DNA of 64,000 nt from the NCBI GenBank assembly GCA_963675135.1, contig OY776129.1, positions 8,729,201 through 8,793,200 on the forward strand, in the 5' to 3' direction. The notes under the pieces are model-generated. The model was given only the letters and a program-made list of their open reading frames with translations, was not told the origin of the DNA and did not search any database. Position numbers and translations under genes: made by a program. Source of the DNA: Galeopsis tetrahit. Taxonomy: Eukaryota; Streptophyta; Magnoliopsida; Lamiales; Lamiaceae. Positions 56,721 through 64,000 of the stretch are shown here, piece after piece. Numbering within the stretch: the first letter of the stretch is position 1; every line of letters begins with the position of its first letter.

Positions 56721-57650
56721 TTGATCCTGTAGTAAGATAATATTTTAGAGTGAAAATAAATATTCTTATTAAGGTTGACCCGCGTTGATCCACAAATTTT
56801 AACTTAATTAGTTAATATTGTATTTATGCAATATTGCATATAAGTTTTTGTCTAATTAATTATGAAATATGTTATTATCTTTAAATTATGGATTTATGAA
56901 AATAAAGTATGTTTAATCAATTTTACGTGTATGAAATAACATCATTTATTAACGTGTTGTATATGTTGAATGTTATGAAACACGATATAAAATATCAATT
57001 GAACTAGAAAATTATATCCGCATCGTAACGATTATATGAGGTATAATTCGAGAGGGAAAAAAGTAGTACGACTTAAAAAAAAATGAAACATGTAGATAGT
57101 TAAAAAAAAAAAAAAGTTAAAAACTTGTATTAGACGATTTTATAAACTTAATCCTACTGAATAACAAAAATAAAGTGTAAATTCTAAAGTGAAATATCTT
57201 TCTTACACAATAATTCATCTAAAGATACTGGCCTTCATATCTCTTTGTTTTGGTAGGTATGAATAGTTACAACTGTAATCTTTACCAAATATACAAAAAT
57301 CTACAAAGAAGGAAATAAATCAAACTTTAGCAATAACAAATCAATCTTTGATTTTGACGTGTTTTCAATATCTCCATAAAATCTTTGATTAATTGTTTTT
57401 TAGACTTAAATTTTTCATAAGATTGAACTGAATAAAGTAATTCAAATATATTTTCGTCTCATAAAATCCATGGAGGATCTCATAGTATCTAAATAAAATT
57501 TTGTTTAATATATAAATTCTAAATTATGGAGTAATGCAATACAAAATATGCATTTTTCTAAATATGGAAAAATAAGAATTAATTAAGGAACACGTCGGCA
57601 CAGAAATAGAGGGAAAATTCAATTTTAAGTAGAAAGAAAGTTCCAAGAAT
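56721..57650. other. AT-rich intergenic DNA, no feature recognised
   Basis: The stretch has A/T runs and no recognisable gene, RNA or transposon end. Confidence 0.4.
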
Positions 57651-57678
57651 AATTTCCTCCGTCGAGTCCATCAGCCGC

Positions 57679-57693
57679 TGACTCACTGAGTCA
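57679..57693. promoter_or_regulatory. Perfect palindrome of two GCN4/AP-1-type bZIP sites
   Basis: TGACTCA-c-TGAGTCA is a 15-bp palindrome made of two GCN4-type bZIP motifs, about 135 bp upstream of the ATG of the next gene. Such sites are bound by plant bZIP factors. Function here is inferred from position and sequence only. Confidence 0.45.
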
Positions 57694-57827
57694 CAGCCCA
57701 CCCTTTTTCTTTCTTCATTAAAATCCCCAAAATCCAATCAATTTCTTCATTCAATCAATGCACGGGAAACAAACATAGGCGATCGACGATACGATTTCCG
57801 CAATTCATACACTATCTGTGTTATGCG

Positions 57828-59475
57828 ATGTCACGCGGAGCGCTAGATCCATTGCACGCCATTGATTCGTTGCTCCTCAGTTGGCGCCCTTTTTCCAAAA
57901 CCCTAGACTCCGATTCCTCCAAACCCTGTTATGGTCCCCAAAGCAAGCGCCCTTGCCGCTCCGACCGCGCAACCTCCTCCTTTTCCATAGACGCCATTCT
58001 CGACATGTCCAAGCTCAGCCTCTTCGACGACGATAAACCCCCTGCTTTCCCAGCCGCAAGGAAGCGATTGTTTGCCCGTAAGCGCCGCCGTCGCTGTGGC
58101 TCGCGATCAGTGTCCGGCCGGAGCTCGGATCGCAGGGGATGCTCCGTCGGTGCTTCGGCGGCGAATGGGACGTGTTCGGATTTTCCAGTGGTGGCGGGGG
58201 GTACGGATTCGAGTGGGGAGCTGTTTGGGGACCCGAATTGGTCTTCGGACGTGAGTGAACGAATGTTGAGGAGAGAGAGGGAGGGGAGTGGGTGTGGGGA
58301 GAGGGAGAATGTGAGTAACGGGTATGGTCAGTTTGGGAATTGTGATAATCAGGGGAACGAGTCTGGGTATGGGAGTGAGCCGGGTTATCGGGGTGATGCC
58401 GAGCTTGGGTATGATGATGAGGAAGAAGATGATTCCCGAGTTCTGTTTTGGGGGGATGAATTTGGAGGTATTTTCTGCCTTGATATTTTTGCATGGTTTA
58501 TTATCTAACATGTTAGTTTCATGGTTTGTTCCCTGATTCATTCATAGTTACTGTCATTGAGCATGAGAACTTGTTTCTAAAAAGATTTTTTTTATGTTTT
58601 AAAAGACTGTTTCGTCAGAGCATACTTTGATTGTTAAATATTGCCTTGTTTGTACTTCAAAGAGGAGTTATGCTGGTAGACGCAAATTGTTGGATAGCTG
58701 TAAAAAAAGGATATACTGAACCGTGTGACTTTATCATAACAGGAAGAAAGGTTTCTGGTAATGATATAAGAGTTTAGGGGCATCATTTGGAAAGATTATA
58801 TTCCCATAGTAAAAAAAAATATTGGACTTTCAGATATCTATTTTCAGACAGATTTTGCAACATATGAGACTGTGAAGTTTGGAATTGGTTTTAATTTCTG
58901 CCATCATGTTTTCCTTACTTTGTTATTTTTCTAGTTCACCTGATCTCCCGGATGGTTATCCTAAGGTTTTAGTTAGTCGAGGGTCTTCTACATTGAGAAT
59001 GTCTAGCAACTTAGTTTCATATGTGATCCCTTGTTTTCCTTCTTATTGTTTAGTTTGATTTTTTTATGTCTGGATACTATGAAGTTGCATTTGGATTGAA
59101 GGATTGGATTTGAAGAAAGGATTTCAAATGACAAATCTATCAAAATTAATTACTAATTCAAATCTGTTATGTTATAAAATGAACTCAACAAAATAACAAT
59201 AATGGATTTGTTATTATGGTATTAAGTACATCCTCTAAATCCTTCAATCCAAATGCACAGCTTAAAAGAAATCAATAACATCAACTAGGCGCATTTGGGA
59301 AGACGAACTTGTATTTGTCACACTTGTTCAATCCATTCAATTGCTAACCCATTGCTCTGCATCTTTTTCACCAGATAGTGCTTCCAAGTTGGAAGGAGTA
59401 GGTGAAAACTCGCTTCAGAAAGCTCATCACAGATGCCGTCGTAAGAAAAGTGATCTGAGAATGGTCGATACATAA
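57828..59475 (+). CDS. Plant protein of unknown function, two coding exons
   Basis: Exon 1 (57828-58467) and exon 2 (59375-59475) join in phase to 246 codons. A GT..AG intron lies in the 3' untranslated region (exon 2 would end at 59476 and exon 3 start at 60217). The protein begins MSRGALDPLHAIDSLLLSWR and has a basic patch (RKRLFARKRRRR), suggestive of a nuclear signal. It then has a Ser/Gly-rich middle, an acidic SEPGYRGDAELGYDDEEEDD segment followed by VLFWGDEFG, and a basic end HHRCRRKKSDLRMVD. The GC-rich first exon contrasts with the surroundings. An upstream ATG at 57823 is out of frame. I do not recognise a characterised family; the conserved-looking blocks suggest a plant-specific nuclear protein. 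No lesions were seen. Confidence 0.75.
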
Positions 59476-60216
59476 GGTAGTTACTTTGCTCTATATCTAT
59501 CACCTATTCTTCATCTCATTTTGGAATGGTTTCTCTTTGGGATGTTCTCCCGACTCTTCTCACATGGTAACATTGTGTTATGAAGTGGGTGGGATGAGCA
59601 TTTTCTTGAGAACAATTCTAAGATGCAGATGTTAATGTGATAACATTTGAGAGACTGTTGATGTTGTTGACAGATCTGCACATAGTGTAATTTATAAGAA
59701 AGCCTGTGGTTCTTGATTGTAAATTTTGTGAGATCAAAATATCTTTCAACTTGTATAAAATTGAGGAAATGAATTTATCACAGTCTCTCTTCCTTGGTCT
59801 CAAATCAATGATTCAGGTTGTAAGTTAATCTGTTCACTTAGTCCAATACATTTTTTTTTCTAAATTTGTTAGATATTTTGCAAGCTTTACCATTAATGTT
59901 TAAAACTTGTTTATTTGTGGAAATTATAGCATGAGCTGTTGGTTTTTTGACAAGTTATCACTTAATGTTATCCAGCCACCCTCTGATTTCAACTCTTGAT
60001 TGAACAGTAATTAAGATAAGGAATAGAAAAGTCATAAACACCCCTCTCTCTGTCCCTCTCTCATTTAGTGTAGAAGTTTATTGATATCATTTTAGCATTT
60101 TCTCTATGTGGGTTACTTATGACTTATATAATCTTGCAAGTTTATTTGTGACACTCAAAACCCATACTTTACACTTGTATCTTGAAGCTCACCATGTTGT
60201 ACTTTATTTCCTGCAG

Positions 60217-60530
60217 GTTGAATCCCAAGCGAATAAAATCAAAGACCTTCTCATTGATTGACGGTTGACAGATTGATTTCTCATGTATAGATTGAGGAGT
60301 TGGATGAGCAGCTTTTGCAAATTAGGAATTTTTTAATTTGCATTTTTGATATATTGATGGGATGAAGATAGGTTGTTTGGACTTCTCTTTTTGCCATAGA
60401 ATTGTTAATGTCGTATGTACATAAAACAAGGAGATGATGCTGCACATATGGTTTTATGAATGTGCTTTTGCATTTTAGTTTTCGTTCAATTTTCCTTGCA
60501 ATATGGAGTATATATTTAATTTGTTGGTTG
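60217..60530 (+). other. Probable 3' untranslated exon of the preceding gene
   Basis: An AG acceptor (tcctgcag) at 60216 matches the donor after 59476. The sequence then runs without a long frame into a T-rich region with gaatgtgctttt-type strings. The end is approximate. Confidence 0.4.
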
Positions 60531-62150
60531 GATTCCAAAAAACTGGATTCAAGTTGATAATTTGTTAAAAAAAAAAAACTGGGTTGGAATGTTTACCAAG
60601 GTTAATGATGGTGATGATTATAAAATTTGGGCTAACTGTTTGATGATTTTGATAGTGCAAAAGATGATTACGAGGGTTAGCTTAAAATAACATATGTCGA
60701 AAATTTTAAATAGAGTTGAAATTATGATGCATGATTGATGATGAACGTGGGCAAAGGCACCGCATGGTGGTGGGTTTGAAATAGAGTTGAAATTAAATTA
60801 TAAGTTCTCCGTAGTAGTAATATTTTAAGAACAAATTATAGATAATTTTTAATTATTGATAAAAATGACATTTTCATACTTTATCTTATACTCCAGTTCA
60901 TCTCTTTACCAACCGATATTGAAAGTCTTGTAAACAGTATATTAAAACCGAACTCTTGTAAACAGTAGTATTATCTTCTCATTCTCGTATTAAAATTATC
61001 TTCATAGATCACACTCTATTTACTATATTTTCTACTGTATTAAACATGCCCTAAAAATAAACGCAGATATTTATGTCTATATCAATGTGATGTTGGAGGC
61101 AGAGTTGAGAATTAATTTTTGATATTATTATATGAAAATATTACATTATAATTTTCTATTATACTCCATTTGTCCCAATAAAATCTACCAAATTTTTCTT
61201 TTTTATCTATCCAATGAAAGTTATCAATTTTTTTCAAATCTCATTATATTTTTCTTCTTAATCTTTGTGTCTAAAGCTTATGAGTAACTTTTCTAATGAT
61301 TCATTCCATCATATCATATGCGACAAGTATGCAAGCCAAAGTCCAGAACTCGTTTAACGAGTACGTCTTCTTCAAGGAAAATAAGGAAAAAAAACCAAGG
61401 GTACTTCAATTTGGCAAAAGTTATGTGAATTCAAGTTTACATGATTTTTTAATTTGTGTAATACACTATACTATAATAATCAGATCGATCAATGTATTAT
61501 AATCGATATTGTGCTGTTTTGGATGTTGCTAACTTGCTAAAGTATAATATTGTTATGATAATTATGTGAAAGTCTCACAAAAACATAAAGAAAGAATCAA
61601 TCTAGAATTTAGAATCCGTATTTCTGTCAATTCTGTCTCTGGCCTTAATTTATTTGAACCGTGGAAGCTTGTCTGTTTTCTTGCTTAGGATATTAAAACT
61701 TCTTTAACTGGTATGATTAAGCTCTCTGAGCTATTGTAGGCTTTCTACATACCCTAGAGCATGTCCTGCAATGAATGTTCTCGACGAGATAGTTGATGAT
61801 CGTCTATGTGGACATTACGATCTAACTCGAAGAGATTCTCAAGGAAGTAGTAGCATTAGGACAACGGTGGATCATACAAGTTGGTTTTACTTGACATGTG
61901 CCATTGTGATAACCAGATGTTTGGATAAAGACATTTTTGTTTTACAAGTGGTATTTGTTTTCTGGGCATGTAATCCTCAACATTCTATCACATTCTTATA
62001 ACATTACGCAATCAAAATATTGATTAATGATTTAGTCCTTTTTTTTCTTCCAAGCATGCAAGCAACTCTTCTTGCAAAATTGGCCCTAGTGGACCGACTA
62101 TATAGAGAAGAATGTAAATCGTACACACTAATAGGCAAGAGTTGTTCTCA
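60531..62150. other. Intergenic DNA, no gene recognised
   Basis: The stretch is AT-rich. A string at 61163 (tactccatttgtcccaataaaatc) resembles one Stowaway terminus without a partner. The short frame at 61771-62001 shows no recognisable domain. Confidence 0.4.
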
Positions 62151-62213
62151 CGTATGCACTATTCAGCTATGAATAAAAGAAAGTTACACCAGGTTATGAT
62201 ATTTGTTCGCAAG

Positions 62214-63987
62214 CTATTCCTCGTCTTCCTCCTCTTCTTCTTCTTCTTCGTCTTCCTCCTCTTCTTCTTCCTCTTCTTCATTCTCATGTTGTTGCTCTTC
62301 CTTCTGACTTTTCTGGTTCTTGCTTGATTCACCGCCTCCTGAAACAAACATAGCATGATGGGTACGATTTCAGTTATCTCACATGTGTAATGAAGAAAGA
62401 AACAGAAAGAAAGAAAGTCCTGAAAAATCTTGTATATAAAGTTAAATTATTGATCAGGACTACATAGTTCGAATAAAAAGCAAGTTGAACAGCACATAAA
62501 AAACCCGTCAGTAACCCCCTACAGGCTTGCACTGAGTACAGAAACCTGAAGCTGCTTGCAGATCTGAATGATTATACTACAATAATTCAGGCATGTATAG
62601 ATGGAAAACTCAAGAACTCGTCTTTCATTTGATCAAATATTATCGTGCCTAGATAAGTTATTATTCACAAGACACTCGTCTTGCATGTATGAGACATAAT
62701 ATTTTTGCAGAGGGTCACTTTAGCAGAAACTAAGAGAACTGAACATTTACCAGATTCATTGTATATGATTCCACCAGAACACAATCCTTCCTCAATCTTC
62801 ATGAGCTTAAGTGTCATCCTAGGCCCAATCTCTTGAAGCTTGACTGCACTCTTATTTGATGCGCGATTAATTCTACCAAGATCCTCAGGTAGACTTACAG
62901 TTGCAGCTTCATCATCCACTTCGCTTTCCGATCCATAACCAGCTCTTCAAGTAAATACATATGAAAGAAATTTAAATTATGGGAACATAAAAAATGCCTT
63001 AATGGCATTCTAAGCAAACAAGACCTTTCTCCACTTCTTATACATATTGTTCACTAAAAGATAACCACCACAAAGAAATCTGATGCAGGATATCATTCCA
63101 CAATTCTGAAATTACTTTTTAACAGCTGGTCCTTGCAATTGAAGTTAAATTCAACAATGATCTACTTCTCAATATCATTTTCCTACACCTTCCCAACTAA
63201 AGAACTACACTCACTTATCCAAAACAAGAACGGCAACTAGAGGAAATTAATAACATGCTCATTCTAAAATTAGATAAGCATACCTTGTGACAAAATCACT
63301 CACATCCTGAAGGCTTTTCAGATCAGGCACCTGACGGTTCTGCACAAACTTTCTTAATCTTCGGGACACTCCAACAGGCTGTAATCTTATCGAGTAATGG
63401 CGGAAATCAATAAGCTTCGTGTCTTTGTTGTAATTAAGCAACACAATCCTTTGGCACGATGAAAGCTTAACCTGCAACACATTAAAGGTAAGACAGAACA
63501 CCATGCTAGTGATGGGATACAATTCAGGTCACGAATTCAAAGACTTACAGTGTTTATATTAATAGCGGGAAATATGTTCTGAAACATTATGGTAGTAAGC
63601 TTCAAATGCTGCTCTCCAGACCCAAAACCAGACAATACAATCTACAATTTTTCAACCAGAAACAATATTTTAGATAAAATAATACCAACATTAGCCTGAG
63701 TCGTTTCCTAAAATACTAGAGGAATTACAATATACATGAAGGAAACGTAGAATTACCAAAGGTGGGTTTTGGAAAAGATCTTTGTGACATCTTGGGCGCA
63801 ATTGAGACTGAGCAACATCAATGGCCAGCGAATAATCTTGAATTTTGAAAGTGAGAGTAGGACCCTGCGGCGTCCTACCCACCCTCAAGTATGGTGCAGT
63901 ATCGGTTTTCGACAAAATGAGGAAATGAGTAACACCCATTGGACCCGCAACATTCAAGAAGTCCTTTAGATTGTTACGTTTTTTTTC
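62214..63987 (-). CDS. PPAN: Peter Pan/SSF1-like Brix-domain ribosome biogenesis protein (3' part)
   Basis: Five exons on the minus strand, 63987-63757, 63641-63549, 63471-63284, 62944-62751 and 62338-62214, all in phase with GT..AG introns. The first visible exon starts after an acceptor, so the 5' end is outside the window. The encoded Brix region contains DFLNVAGPMGVTHFLILS, RTPQGPTLTF, LSSCQRIVLLNYNKDTKLID, HYSIRLQPVGVSRRLRKF and a later EIGPRMTLKLMKIEEG. The tail is a long Glu/Asp run ending at TAG 62214-62216. Peter Pan/SSF1 proteins bind pre-rRNA and act in large (60S) subunit assembly in the nucleolus. The protein looks intact over the visible part; only the N-terminal start is missing. 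Confidence 0.92.
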
Positions 63988-64000
63988 CTACAAATTCAAA

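Noticed and set aside
58015..58541. Minus-strand frames of 140-160 codons
   Set aside because: They are shadows of the GC-rich first exon of the plus-strand gene; low-complexity Pro/Thr/His composition.
61771..62001. 76-codon frame as a small gene
   Set aside because: No similarity by eye, no neighbouring exons, and length expected by chance.
62142..62327. Phe/Leu-rich hydrophobic frame on the plus strand
   Set aside because: It is the complement of the acidic Glu/Asp tail of the PPAN gene on the minus strand.

Overview
This is a plant nuclear genomic segment, by gene families and repeats a eudicot. Genes have many short exons with GT..AG introns, intergenic DNA is AT-rich, and transposons of nearly every plant order are present. 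The exact species cannot be read from the sequence; an asterid is a weak guess.

Left arm (1-22 kb). One host gene is intact: a 14-exon DExH-box RNA helicase with two CCCH zinc fingers (1698-10291, + strand, DExH8/C3H31-like). Downstream is a transposon graveyard: Stowaway, Tourist-like, hAT and Mutator-type non-autonomous elements, a 5'-truncated LINE inserted into an 84-bp tandem repeat, a tRNA-derived SINE and a hairpin-forming minisatellite. At 15.8-16.9 kb lies a decayed nucleocapsid-like gene of a plant rhabdovirus, an endogenous viral element.

Middle (22.35-54.5 kb). Two related termini (GGATCCGTTTGATA at 22354 and its inverted counterpart at 54493), both bordered by TTA, are consistent with one ~32-kb PIF/Harbinger element. 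A Myb/SANT gene sits just inside the left end on +, and a DDE transposase gene just inside the right end on -. Between them are an F-box gene, a DUF1985-Ulp1 (C48) protease-like gene, two small GRF zinc-finger/transmembrane genes and a second Myb/SANT-family gene. Later insertions are an autonomous-type hAT element (in the first Myb gene), a complete 13.1-kb Ty1/Copia retrotransposon with nearly identical 1262-bp LTRs and an extra ORF after pol (in a GRF gene), and an unclassified repeat at 50.4-52.1 kb. Nearly every gene in this block carries a frameshift, a nonsense codon or an insertion.

Right arm (54.5-64 kb). A second, deleted Harbinger element lies inside an inverted repeat. It is followed by two host genes: a two-coding-exon gene of unknown function (57828-59475, +) and the 3' part of a Peter Pan/SSF1 (Brix-domain) ribosome-biogenesis gene (62214-63987, -), whose 5' end is outside the window.

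The host genes (RNA helicase, unknown, PPAN) look functional and independent. The accessory genes of the middle block are explained best as cargo or co-evolved parts of the Harbinger element, which is the most unusual structure here. All splice sites and family calls were made by eye.
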